The notes under the pieces are model-generated. The model saw nothing but the letters and a program-made list of their open reading frames with translations. It was not told the DNA's origin and made no database searches. A program made the position numbers and the translations under genes. A stretch of DNA of 64,000 bases from Marthasterias glacialis. Lineage: Eukaryota > Echinodermata > Asteroidea > Forcipulatida > Asteriidae. Positions 49,701 through 64,000 of this stretch are shown here, piece after piece; position 1 is the first letter of the stretch; the number at the start of each line of letters is the position of its first letter. The stretch is from NCBI GenBank assembly GCA_911728455.2, contig OU452239.1, positions 13,271,515-13,335,514 on the forward strand, given 5' to 3'.

Positions 49701-50890
49701 ATTTTGTATTATTTAATATTATTTAGTTTTATTTTGTATATTTAGTATTGTTTTTCATTATTTAATCGTATTTAGTTTTATTTTTCATTTTTAGATTTAT
49801 TTAGAATAACTTAGTGTTATTTAGTTTTATTTAGTATTATTTTCTATATTTAGGTTTATTTAGTATAACTTAGTAGTATTTAATATTATTTAATATTATT
49901 TGGTGTTATTTTTTATATTTAGTTTTATTTAGTATTATTTAGTATTGTTTAGTATTGTTTAGTATTATTAAGTATTATTTAGTATTATTTAGTATTATTT
50001 AGTATAATTTAGTATTATTTAGAATTATTTGGTATTATTTAGTATTATTTATTAGTATTTAATATTATTTTTCATTTTAAGATTTATTTAGTATAACTTA
50101 GTATTATTTTTCTCTATTTAGTTTCATGTAGTAATATTCAGTATTATTAAGTATTATTTAGAAGTATTTAATATTATTTAGTATTATGTATTATTTTTCA
50201 TTTAGTATTATTTAGAATTATTTAATATTATTAAGTATTATTATGTATTATTTTTTTATTTAGTTTGATTTAGTAATATTTAATATTATTTAGTTTTATT
50301 TTGTATTATTTATTATTATTTAGTATTGTTTAGTATTATTTAGTATTATGTAACATAATTTAGTATTATTTTTTATATTTAGTATTATTTAGTATTATTT
50401 TGTTATTTTGTATTATTTTGTATTATTTAGTAGTATTTAGTGTTATTTAGTATTATTTAGTATTATTCAATATTATTTAGTATTATGATGTATTATTTTT
50501 TATTTAGTTTTATTTACTATCAATTAATATTATTTAGTTTTATTTTGTAGTCTTTAGTATTATTCAGTATTATTTTCTATATTTAGTATAACTTAGTATT
50601 ATTTAATATTATTTAATATTATTTAATATTATTTAATATTATTTAATATTATTTAATATTATTTAATATTATTTAATATTATTTAATATTATTTAATTTT
50701 ATTTAATATTTAATATTATTTATTATTATTTAATATTATTTAATTTTATTTAATATTGTTTAATATTTAATTTTATTTAATATTATTTAATATATTTAGT
50801 TTTGTTTTGTGTTATTTAGTATTATGTAGTATAACTTAGTATTATTTAGTATTATTTAATTTTATTTAATTTTAATATTATTAATATTAA
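40735..50890. repeat. 10-bp AT satellite, right array
   Basis: About 10.2 kb of TTTAGTATTA / TTTAATATTA 10-mers, reverse complement of the left array. The plus strand has G but almost no C. Two higher-order layers are visible. In 41-45.8 kb the word ATTAGTATAACG recurs at about 41,235, 42,727, 44,177 and 45,655 (period 1.45-1.49 kb). In 46.4-49.8 kb, landmarks such as paired AGCATTATTTTATAT (47,044 and 48,759) recur with a period near 1.7 kb. The last units (50,598-50,700) are pure ATTTAATATT, mirroring the pure stretch of the left array. Confidence 0.95.
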
Positions 50891-52130
50891 TTGAATATTA
50901 TTATTATATTAATAGTCTCAGACCAGATTCGGAAGTCGTATCAATGATACACAGAGGTTGGAACTTCCAAAATAACAGCAATAAATTTATTGCATCGCAG
51001 CACTAGCAAAGCAATTCTCAACAATTGAAACTTTTTGCAAAACTTTGAAAAGACTTTGGAATTCAAACAGACTGGATTTTTATTGTAATGGAGTGATTGA
51101 TGCTTACTTTAAATCTTTGTCTGCTTGACGACTTCCGACTTGTCTTGACTGCACCAGCTACCGTCTTGAATCGGCAGGTGATGTCTGCTTGTACACAATG
51201 TAGATTTTTTAAGTATGTGTTCAACTATTCAACGGTGAGTTAGATGATCGCGGTTATTCAGTTCATGCGTCAATGTGTCTATAGCAACAGTCTGTTGAAA
51301 ACAACGCTCAAAGTATTAAAGTGTTCAGGTTGTGTGGTATTCGCGGGAAGGGCACAGAGGAGCTTTGATCGGGGCTGTGTTCTGCTGTGGAGGATTGCCG
51401 GAAAATGCTCTGATATGAGCCAGGATATGGTTGTGCCTTCTGATGAGGTGCTGGGGTGCTGAGGTTGAAGTCTGTGATGTTTGTGGATTTATTTTTAGTT
51501 GACAATGAAGTTCCGGGGTATTCTGTGAAGTTGTGCTACAGAATAGTCAACGAGCCGGTGGAGCTTACTGGGTAGTACCAAAGCAAGGCAACAAGGTGAT
51601 CGGGTTTCTGAAGTCATCTACAGCGAAGGTTTAGCAGGTAGGTGATGAGGTCTAGGTCGTAGATTTCCCACAAAGCGGATCTTCCACCATTTTGTGACCG
51701 GCTTTAATTGATCAACAATGGATTTTTGCTCACTGACGTTTATTCTGTAATGAAGACGGAGAAAAACGGAGAGTCCATAAATAAAACTAGTATAAACGGT
51801 ACATTAAATTAAAACCAACTTATGTCACAATACAGCTTGGAAACGCAATCAAAAATAACGAATATCTTAGTAAAATCAGCAATATCTTAAATCTGTAATG
51901 AATAAACAAGAGGAATATTACTCAAAGTTTCGGCTGACTTTATAAACCACAAAGACGGGACTCTCCGGTCCCAACTTGGAAACTGTCCAAAACCGTCAAA
52001 AACTGCACTTTTTGTATTATTAAATGCAAATAATCATTATAACTGGAAATTTAAAGTTTATATAAATGTTACCATAATGAGAAATACGGGGAATACAGAA
52101 ATGTATCATTACCTGTAATGAAGACGAAGA
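50891..52130. other. Inner block of right arm, inner part
   Basis: Mirror of 30,831-32,047. No gene supported. CTGTAATGAAGACG occurs twice in direct orientation (about 51,746 and 52,113) about 370 bp apart, flanking a segment that might be a small inserted element. Confidence 0.4.
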
Positions 52131-52300
52131 AAGTGGTGGAAGTCTTTTGACGTCAGAGGTGAGAGTGAACCTCCGACGTCTTGCGGCCGACGAGGGCGCA
52201 CCAACCAGTATTTAAACTAGGATGAATACATTATTTAGAACCCGGATGTGTTTTATTCTACCTGTCACATCCACAGGGCATAATCTTGCATTTTGTGATC

Positions 52301-52605
52301 ATGGCGACTGCTAACAATTTCGAGAAAAGTCCTTCGTCCGATCTTTCTGATAATCAGTGTTGCATCAAAAAGGAAGTGGACCAGTTACGACAACCAAATT
52401 GCTTTTGAGTGTTACAAAAAGAGTGACCCAGACACCAGAGGTTATAGAAAAAGAATGATCAGCATATGGCGGGAAAAAGGAATGTTCGACATAAGTGAGC
52501 AGCGTCTTGCTGACCAGCTACATCGCATCAAACGAAACCCGCAGTGGTTGGCCGTGAAAACAGAGAAGGTGAGGGAGAAAGCTAAAAGTATATTGCCCCA
52601 TGTAT
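52301..52605 (+). pseudogene. LINE-like N-terminal ORF, right-arm copy
   Basis: Mirror of 30245-30673. The start MATANNFEKSPSS and the block YRKRMISIWREKG are present, but the copy is not open throughout, unlike the three minus-strand copies. It keeps the upstream TGACGTCA (52,148-52,155) and TATTTAA. Confidence 0.6.
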
Positions 52606-53732
52606 GACATTCGGCTCCTTGCCAAATTATAGTGATTTACAATTTTTCGTTATCGGTCGATACCTACTCCCGGTCACTCATTTTGATTCCCGTTTACCGC
52701 GAGAGGGGCGCTAGATATACAGCAACTAGAAGTTTCATTCACGACCGACGCTACTTGCGCTCACCCATGCACAAAATTACAGAGATTCAAGTTTCCTGTC
52801 GTAAGTTACACCGAAAAGTTTATAAATCGTTAAATGTTCAGTATAAATCACTAATATACTTTTTACTAACAATCAAATGTTTCAAAACATTATAATCCAC
52901 GGTCAAACTTTCCGAATGAAACTTGCATCGGTTAAGGTCATCTTCATTTTTTCCCAGGTAGAACGGTAGATCACGTGATTATGTTGCTAAGTGATATTGT
53001 ATGGCGTGCCAACATTGCAGAAACCTAAGTGTATTTCAAGTGAATATGACTTGTTTTGTGTTTATACTCTCTGCTTAAAGGGGCACACCGGCTTCGTTGG
53101 GCTATTTGGGCTACAAAATAGGCTAACATATGACTTTAAATGTCTTCCAGGAATAGAGAACAACGGTTCTTAAAAGAAACCATCAATTTTTGCCGTTTTC
53201 GAGCATTTTTCAAAAAACGATTTATCCGAACCCAAAAAGTGGTTTGGATAGATCACGTAGTGTTCGGAGTAAGTTTTACTTCCAGCCGTATAAAAGTAAA
53301 CTAATGAACCAAACTTATTTATTTATTTTTTATTATAATTTTTTTTTTTGAAAATTATTCATGAGTATTTGATAAAAAAGACTATGTATTCAAATTTATG
53401 ATATAATTTGTATATAATGATAAAAAAATCGAACGTAATATTTGCCTCACATACATGTCCGAGCTGTCAAAATCTAGACAGCAAATTAAGGTCCCTTCTA
53501 GTTTTGTTGCAGTTTGTGTTGTGTATAGCCTCCTCCATCTTGCCTCGCAGTTGTTTTTACTACGTACACTGGCAAAAAGTTTTTAACAAATTCTTGGTAG
53601 CAGAAAGTTGCAAAAATGATTACTTTGAAGAAAAAATGTTTTTATTGCAGATTAATTTGTTTTCTACTATAAAAACAATTAATACTTCTAGTGCCACTTT
53701 CATGAATTTTGGTCTTCAAAACTGTTGGTCCT
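52606..53732. other. Inner block of right arm, outer part
   Basis: Mirror of 29,226-30,361. No recognisable gene. Contains the unchanged 60-codon frame (52991-53173) noted for the left arm, and open frames without motifs at 52632-52895 and 53408-53752. Confidence 0.4.
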
Positions 53733-56285
<2,553 letters not shown>

Positions 56286-57783
56286 TTTATTATGTGGAAG
56301 TCACCTCTGTCTGTATTCTGTTCACAGAGAGACAGACATGCAACTTTCAACTGATCAGCTGATTTCCTTTTTATTTTTTCTTGTTGGTAAGAGTGCCATA
56401 GAAAACTGAAAATAATGTACAAATTTTGGTGTGCTTGATCATTTCCTCTTTTTCTGGAATTACAAAGTTGCATACATGAAGAGAAGGGACACCAAACATA
56501 TCCAAGCATTCATTTGTTTAGTCAGAATTAGTGTCAATACACATCTAGTATTTTGCAGACTTTATGACAAAATGAACAACGACACTGATAAAAAAGACTT
56601 AAACAAAATGTTTCAATGATTTTACAACTCTCCATATTCTTGAAGGTTGTCGAAATGACCGAGGCTACCTTGATTACTGAACAAGAAACAAACAAAAGAC
56701 TGAGTAAAGACTTGTCAAGAGTGAGGGAAACTTGCAATGCAAAAGACGAGGAACTTCGCGCCTGCAAGACATATATACATGAACTACAAGAGAAGGTATG
56801 ATTGCATCCCAATCAAGGAAGATCAATAGAACATGTCACTTTGTTGCTTAGGCATTTCCTGGCAGGGCAATAGGAGATTTTTATTTTATTTTTGTAATTC
56901 CCACAAAATCATGTATTGTCAAAGATTATTGAGCACCGAATGCGCAAGATGGGGAACACTGGCTGAAATGTGAAATCCCTCTGGACGCCATTTCAGCAGT
57001 TAACTCTATTAATACAACAGTAGATCAGTGCAGACAATGACCATTGCTGTCAATGCGAAACAAAGCATTCACTTGAAATGGTGCCCATGCAGCAATAGAT
57101 AAAGCTCCAGTTCCAAATCTTGCTCCTTCGGCAATCTATACGTCATGGTATTGTAGAATAACAACGGTTGTAGAACAATAATAAAATGTAAGATGTTATC
57201 TTTGACGTTAAGCTGAGTACACTTTGTGTTCATTTAATTAAATTATTAATTACACACAGCTGAGACAACAAGACACCCAGATTGCCGAAGCCCGAAGGGA
57301 GTGTAATGAGAAGGCCTCCCTCAACCAACGCTTAACAGCAATAAAAGCCAAGATGGTGACGACATCACAGGAGATTCAGCAGCTCATATCATTGTGTGAG
57401 GAGTTCTCGTCTATGGTGAAGACCGTCTTCCAACTTTATTATAGTGTTTTAAAGCCCAAGCTCAACATTGATAAAAAGAAAAACATAAATGTTCACGGAT
57501 TTACATATACTTAAGGTATACAGATAATGACGGTAGAAAACTTTCCCTGGGATATTTCTGCCAGAAGTGTTAATGTTTTTAAATAATAAATGTGTCACCA
57601 CCACCCTCTATATTTTGGAACTATGGTAGTGAGCCCGGTTAAAGAACAAATACAAACTCAATGAATGAAGACAAGGACGCAAGTCTTAAATTTCAAAGAA
57701 CGTATATTACAATATTTACACTATTTACAAAAGTAGGATTTTGAATATAAACAGTTCATTCGGTTCTCACCTTAAACAAATTC
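56286..57783 (+). repeat. Coiled-coil exon unit, inverted copy
   Basis: Reverse complement of the 25-kb unit, including its junction with block M. It ends with the AACCGGGCTC landmark reversed (about 57,630-57,640) and about 140 bp of the unit leader, without the hairpin. Beyond 57,783 sequence is unrelated. Confidence 0.92.
56646..57433 (+). pseudogene. Kinesin stalk exons B1 and A, inverted copy
   Basis: B1 (56646-56795) is open and keeps AG and GTATG borders, with Asp for Glu and Val for Leu changes (SKDLSRVRE). A starts normally at 57,261 but stops at about 57,433 after VFQ, because a deletion has removed its last codons, the donor and the start of the next intron. This copy therefore cannot splice as the others could. 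Confidence 0.8.
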
Positions 57784-58018
57784 AATCAATTAAACTTAAA
57801 CAGAATCCAAAACAATTATTATTATGCTGATTTAATCTGAAGATTACAAAAAAGATTTTTACAGCTTAAGCTGATTAAGTCTGAAGATTACAAATATATT
57901 TTTTCGGCTTGTTACCGAAAATAAACCTAAACAAGCGTACATTGTTTTTTTAATCAATCTGAATCAACATGAATGGCTAATGTAGTTAATTTCTCGTAAT
58001 ATCGTATGTACTTACTCG
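57784..58018. other. Junction between inverted repeat and recombinase gene
   Basis: About 230 AT-rich bases with no partner elsewhere in the window. They contain repeated ATTACAAA/GATTACAAAAAAG words (57,843 and 57,887). This is either 3' flank of the recombinase gene or the edge of the inversion. No gene seen. Confidence 0.4.
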
Positions 58019-61000
58019 TCATCTGAGGCAACTTGCTGGCGCTTTCTGTTATTTTAAATAAACAGTAAACAAAATGTATAATTAAATTTAAATTAAGGAA
58101 CTGCAAACAATAAATATTTGTGTATTGCACATGAGAAAGGGTAAACTAAAAATCATTGTAAATGGGCTCATTCTTCTTATGGTAACATGCTTCCCAAGTC
58201 ATTATTAGAGAAATAATTTCAACCTAACTGCATACTTTCTTTGAAGTTTTAAGGCAACACACAAATTTGTAATCACCTGATTTCCATCTTATAAGCTGAA
58301 ACCTTACAGCTATTACCCTTGATACATATCAAATGAAACTTTTGTGCCTATTTCTGTGCTAGGGGTACTTACATTTTGGAGGAAAATAAATGGTGCATTA
58401 AAAGTACCAACCCATCGAAATTCAGGTGGGTCAATGGGTGGTTGGGTATGCAGGTTCATTGGTGGATAAGTTGTTTTTACTTTTTCTCTTTTCCCAGTCT
58501 TTCCCTTGTATGCCTTTCTGAATTCAAAACAATCTTTGTCACCAACTTGACTTGTGAAATCTACAAGCTGATTTGAAGAAAGTGTTTTCCTGTAGTGCTC
58601 CTTTTTTTTTTTTAAATAATATAATAATAATAACAATCTGGTTGTTTAAAAAGCAAAGTATGATGTTTGGGGTTGTCTACTTGGCAAACTGTTAAAGAAC
58701 AAAGCATGTTTTTGTTCTAAATTACAATTATTCGGGATAAAAATGAAAATGTAATTACCTTGGACACGAATGAATACTCTCAGAAGTGCACTCATCTGAA
58801 TGTGAAAACAAAACTGTGTAAACTCAAATATTTTCCTCTTGTTTCTCTGAATCAGACTAACCTAAGCAACAGTGGGAAAGGTTTGAGACACTGTTGGCAG
58901 CAAAATTATGGGGCCCTTTTTACATTTGCCTCACAAATTGTTTGTGCTCATAATGGTGAAAAGGATGGTTATGTCTGTTTGCTGGCAATATTATGTTGTG
59001 CTCAACAATGTATATATACAGCTAGTCGCAAGAAAGTCTTAAGTCCCTAATTCTTTGATTTGTAGATGAATGAGATGCACAAAACGAATTTAAATCTCTG
59101 TTTGCCTAATAATCTATTATACATGTCCGATAAAGGATTAGCATTCAGTGTTCTGCTGGCCACTATCAGTGGATATCACTTTGGATCCATCTTTAAGAAG
59201 CCATCTGCAATTCATGACATCCACCAGGGTGTGTGTTTAAAGTTTTGTGCAAGTGCAGACACTCTTCTGCAACTTGTTGGATCAATCAAACCATAAATTA
59301 ATAGTAGTTAAAGCTAAGACAAAACACAAAGGCACTACTTTGTAAGAACTTTGTACACCCTTTCAATAAGCACCTTTCAACAATCTCTGTACATGTAATT
59401 TTATTACATTAGATTTATGCTGAAGAAAGTAGCTGTGATTCATTTTAAAATACACCAAAGCAATATTGACCAGATGGTAAGACACCTGACATGCATGCTC
59501 TTGACTAAACTGAACTGAGGTATAACTAATCACCTGTGAATCGATGACTGTCCACACTGTGGCGAATTTTATCAGACAACTGCTTTAGTGTGAACTCCTC
59601 GAATTCTTTGTCATTGTCCTTGATGAATTTAGCCTGTTAAATGAAAGATTACACACCAGGAAAGAGACAAATTAAGTATATTACAAATGAAAAAGGTTTT
59701 TATGAATGAGCTGAAAATGCTCTCATCAGATCTCACACAGTGTTCAGACTTATGTTGCAAACAACAGCATAAACAGGCCACATGTCTGGAGTGAAATTTA
59801 AGACCAGCCAACACAGCAACACTTATAAAATGTTCCATATCTGCTTTTCATGGGGTTACAGGGCAGTTAGTATAACAACAAAAGACTCACCGCCTGCAGG
59901 AATCCCTGTCCACCCTCCTTCCGGAATGACTTGTAATGCTCTATTAATTTCCTGTGTTGATCCTCGGTGTATTTTTTCCACTTGCTGGTGGTTGATTTCA
60001 CCTTTACCTTGTAAAATGATTTTACTGGCACCTTGGGATTGTGAAATGCAAATTTGACAATAAGCTTGGTTGACATTGCATCTATTAATCCTATTGTACT
60101 TTTAAGTTATTGAATTTGAAATACTTTGAAAAATCCAATCGGAAAATTGTATTACATCTGCCAGTTTCTGCTGATACAATTAACCTGTGATAAAACTACA
60201 AGTATGTCCATAGTTTTAAGGAACTCATGCCTCAAAGGTCTGCATTTTGAGTAATTTAGAAAGAGCTGCCATTTGGCGAGTTAAGTATCAGTGTTTTACG
60301 ACATCATTTGATGACTGATCAACATCTGTATTCTATAAACCTTACACTGAGCCACATATTGGATTGGGCAAGACCAGGAAAACATAAAATGCACGAATTT
60401 AAAGCAGACCACATAAAATGTTATGATATATTCTCAAAACACTACTTGTTTGGAAAACCATAACAAATTTCATACCGATGACTTTTCTTGCTGGATAACC
60501 TGACTTGAATGTTGACATGAAACCTCCAATGATGAAGACAAATCCTGATGGAAAGAAACAAACAAACAAAGGAACACATTTGACTTCTAATCAGGTCTGC
60601 TTTGCAAATCATCTTAAAGGAACAGTTGACTTAAGATTATATTGCCACACTGTTCTCACTGTATGACAGTGTTGCTGCCTCGTGAGAACAAAGAACCACT
60701 CCTGCAGAACATGACACAGCCTAATGGATTAATGATTCCTGAGAATAGGAAATTTATCTTAAATAAAACAACTTACCACCTTTGGCATTTTGGGGGTGGG
60801 ACATCTGGATCCTCCTGTAGAAATATAAAATGTTAAAATGTTTCTCTTGTATGTTTTATATTCCTTAGGGGACTTTGAAAACCAATACAAAAGTTAAGTG
60901 TTTCTAGTCAGCTTGGTTCGAAACCCTTCATATAAAATTTTCAAGGTACAGAGTTGTGTGACTCTTGATCAGACAAGGACTTCACACTGGTTTGATTCAC

Positions 61001-63757
61001 ATTTCATGAAGCTGAAGGACCCGAGCAATAACTTGACCCTGAGGACATATCTGAAGTCCTTGATTATGATTGTAAAGAGACAAAAAATGAAACTGATTTG
61101 ACAAGAAGTATTAATTATACTACTGATAGATGTGATAAATAAAGATCCTTGCCTTATAAGCAATATGATGCATTAATTTCGAGTTTCTGTTATTGCTTTC
61201 CATTGTATTGAGCTCAGCAAACAAAGCACAAAAGCTCTAAAAACAAAGCACATTTTACTTCAAAGATTAGGCATGTTAGGATTGACTCTAACCATACTAG
61301 TTGACACAGATACCAAATATCTTTGAGATCAACTCAATACTTCTTTTAATTAGACACAGGCCTCACCAACTGCATGATGGTGGACAGGTGGTTCGAAGCT
61401 CGAACTTTCTCCCTTGCATCTTGGTGTGCGACGTAGTACATTCTCTGCGTTTCAGGCCTGTGCGCCATGAATTCAGCAACAGAATCTGCCTCCCTTCTCG
61501 ACAGTTCTCTCACTGCCTGTCAGAATACAAATGAATCAACAATAATTTGTAGCTAAGGTAAATCATAAGAGAAAAAAAATGTTTCAATCTGATCTGAGTT
61601 TTTATACATACACCATACGTATATTAGTGGCTTTAAACAAAAAAATGTCAACATAACTTTACCAGTAATACCAGTTATAAATGTGGTATCAAGGGAAACA
61701 AAAGCTTTGCCAGTAAGTCTGAACAAAAAAAGAAACTAGCATTCCAAACCATGCAGTAAGGTACACATGCCACAATTCTTAGTATTCAAATTTTCAGCAA
61801 TGGTATAAATAAAACACAATTGTGTATTGACAAGCTGGAGGCAAGGCCAACTGGCTTACAAGTTAAAAAAAAAACAATACAGGGATTTATACCTGCAAGC
61901 ATGCACCTGTAAATGTGCTCAACCAACTGGCCAACTTGCCCAAACTACTTGAAGCGTCTCCCAACAATTGTTTTGGGGTTCCTTGTAACAAAGGCTCCAT
62001 GGCCCAGCACATTTAAAACTACAGCTTTGCTCAAGAGACACTTGTCAGAATTAATCATAAACCTGGAATAACACTATTTTTTTCTTGAATAACCCAGACG
62101 TCGGAGGTTTAAAACCTTGCTACATGTATCATCAGTTTCTTTTGTTCATTTTCAAAACTAGCAGAACACAATTCGAAAATGTGGTTTCTCTTTTCATTTT
62201 GCTTTAATGCTTACTTTTGTGGCTGCAGTTTTCCTGATAATTGTTGCAGTGCATCTGACTCCCTCGTTGTCAAATGTTGTCCACACTGACTCCGTTTCAT
62301 AGCTCACTTTGGAGATTATGGCTCCATTTATATCCAAGAACAAGTAGCTGTCATCAGCATTTATGTCCACATCTGCACAGCATTGAAATAGAAAAGAATT
62401 CATTACAGGTTATCAGAAATATCGTTTCCAAAGTATTCAATCACATTATTTTGACACCTGCACTCCTGGGTTTTTCACTGTTATCAGCTATACATTGCAA
62501 TGCAGCTCTAGCTGTTGCAGTTCAAACAAAAAGTAACAAAATCAGTCTTTGCATTAGACTGTAACAATGCAGTGCTCAAGAATGTTTGCAAAGAACAAGG
62601 TAAAAATGGGTCCCATAATCAGTCTGAATTAAGGCTGTTGCTTGTTTCAATTTTTAGGGTTGGCAAGTGATCCACTTCAAAAACACCTTGCTACTTGTAC
62701 AGGTACTTACCCTGGCAGTCCTTAGTGTAGGGTCGCAAGTGTCTTACATAGAATTGCAGTTGATGCTGAAGCGTCTCATTTAAAATTATGGATGCTGGCC
62801 CCGCCTTTGCAGTCTTGTGCTGACGAACCTACATAGGTAAATACAGTTTTGATGGAACAGGTGTTTAAACATCTTGCAGTGAGCACTGTTTAAAAGCAGG
62901 GATTTTGTCAGCTTTTAAGGTGTATAAGCACGGTCTGGCCATATTAAGTCAAGGGAATTAAAACTTATTTCCAAAACCTATGGTGAGTGTTGATTTGATG
63001 TTTCATGGAGAAGTTTTGTGTATTCCACCCTTATATAGATTGTTGTGCTGTACAGTGTTGGTCTTCTTTATTAATATAAGACATTTCACACAAGGGGTTT
63101 TAGGCACTCTGGAAGGGACGTTGTGATCTGAAGTCTTGTTTATTGATATTTGATCAAGGCAATCATCCCAATTTACTTTGAGATGGACTCCCACCTCTTC
63201 TCATTGTGACAAAGCCCGGGTTTCACTACACTTACACTGTTACGCAATAGCATAATCTCATGATTCAGCACAACATAAAAACAAAGCAGCCATTGAGTAG
63301 CTGCAACTGGCTTAAAGTTATGAAAACATTTTTGCTAAAATTGTTATCAGCACAATCAATGATGCAGATTCTGGCCAAATTCACATAAAAGAATCAAGAT
63401 TACCCTTGCAGTTGGCATCTATTTATATTATTTTTGTCATCCATGTTTAATAAAGAACCTAACAAAACAACATTTGTGCAGTGTATTTGCTAGAGGATAC
63501 AGCACATGCACTTCAATAAAAAAACTCTGACAATATAAGAAAATGGAAGTTTCGGATAGATACAATATTTACCTCAATGACAGACATTTCTTCAAATGTA
63601 TCTGGAGCAAGAACTGTTTTTCTGCCCCGGTACTGGCTGAGGGTGGCATTTCCCAACACACATGGCCGGGGTGCCTGAGTTAGTAGAATCTTCAGCATTA
63701 TTAGGTTTCTTGCTCTTCGAACTGTTGCCCAGTTTGATTTGGCATTTTTGGAACATT
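58019..63757 (-). CDS. Crypton-type tyrosine recombinase gene, 11 exons, 5' partial
   Basis: Exons on the minus strand: 63573-63757, 62711-62828, 62215-62372, 61367-61516, 60777-60814, 60476-60544, 59891-60031, 59534-59633, 58759-58795, 58373-58589, 58019-58045. All have AG/GT borders. Phases agree from exon 1 to 4 and from 6 to 10. The 5-to-6 junction does not fit the preferred frame, and the last exon (stop TGA at 58019-58021) is tentative. The domain order is ARNLIMLKILLTQAPRPCVL, then VRQHKTAKAGPA (beta-hairpin Lys), then IIRKTAATK (catalytic Arg region), then EFMAHRPETQRMYY (His and the Tyr nucleophile). A Myb-like tail follows (SKWKKYTEDQHRKLIEHY to EFTLKQLSDKIRHSV). This layout is typical of Crypton-derived animal genes, which cut and rejoin DNA through a phosphotyrosine. 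It may be a domesticated gene or a transposon copy; terminal features are not visible. The 5' end lies outside the window. Confidence 0.7.
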
Positions 63758-64000
63758 CTGAAACAAAACATAACCCAAAAAGGGTAACACAATCAGTAGG
63801 TTTATTGATGGACTTCGTTTTTGGGAGATTTTGTTTCTATGATGGTTTTGATTGCATGGCATACAGGGCTGATATTAAGTTGTCGAGGGGGCAAGGTCCT
63901 TAAAGCAATTTTTCCTGAGCAAAGGGTACATGTATTAGAAAATCACATTGTATATGGAAACATTTCCAAGGGCATCGAAGCGAAGACCAGGGCATCGGTA
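63758..64000. other. Upstream intron of the recombinase gene
   Basis: Sequence before the AG acceptor at 63,759-63,758. I see no further exon before the window ends. The missing N-terminal half of the protein should lie beyond. Confidence 0.4.

Noticed and set aside
40735-50890. Satellite as telomeric DNA
   Set aside because: The 10-mer is not a telomere motif, has strong point variation and higher-order units, and lies between unique sequences in both directions.
59066-59296. Plus-strand 76-codon frame inside the recombinase gene
   Set aside because: Lies in an intron of the minus-strand gene and has no recognisable motif or splice context.

Overview
The window is nuclear DNA of an animal, most likely a marine invertebrate. 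It has short, phase-consistent exons with GT-AG borders, a kinesin-14 (KIFC3-type) gene, a multi-exon Crypton-type tyrosine recombinase gene, BEL/Pao and LINE retroelement remains, and AT-rich satellite. The species cannot be fixed from the sequence; an echinoderm or other invertebrate deuterostome is a guess. There is no bacterial-style gene organisation.

Layout. About 1.9-3.3 kb (minus strand) holds the last three exons of a C-terminal-motor kinesin, with one in-frame TGA where the family has Arg. About 4.6-5.4 kb is a truncated LINE reverse-transcriptase fragment. From 5.4 to 19.3 kb, a block bounded by a 164-bp direct repeat holds amplified coiled-coil exon units of the same kinesin (one short unit, then three near-identical 2,511-bp units), a 63-bp minisatellite, and a 2.7-kb duplicated block (block M). 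At 19.4-20.1 kb lie the first motor exons (kinesin neck and P-loop), followed by an exact 840-bp tandem repeat that fuses part of the motor exon to a small LINE-like ORF. From 22.8 to 29.2 kb come two more coiled-coil units and a second block M.

From about 25.0 to 57.8 kb the window forms a very large inverted repeat: arm 25.0-32.05 kb is matched in reverse by 50.9-57.8 kb with a few per cent divergence. The inner end of each arm runs into a 10-bp AT satellite, which is also in opposite orientation on the two sides (2.2 kb left, 10.2 kb right). A single broken BEL/Pao LTR retroelement (34.2-40.7 kb) sits at the axis.

Beyond the right arm, 58.0-63.8 kb (minus strand) is an 11-exon gene. Its parts are a Crypton-like tyrosine recombinase domain followed by a small Myb-like tail. 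Exon phases agree across most of the gene; one internal junction is unresolved and the 5' end lies outside the window.

How it fits together: the kinesin locus appears to have been torn apart by serial duplications. ATP-site exons, coiled-coil exons and switch II/C-terminal exons all survive, but they are out of order for a working motor and the exons between P-loop and switch II were not found. The alternative to a real rearrangement is an assembly that joined divergent haplotypes head to head; long reads across the axis would decide.
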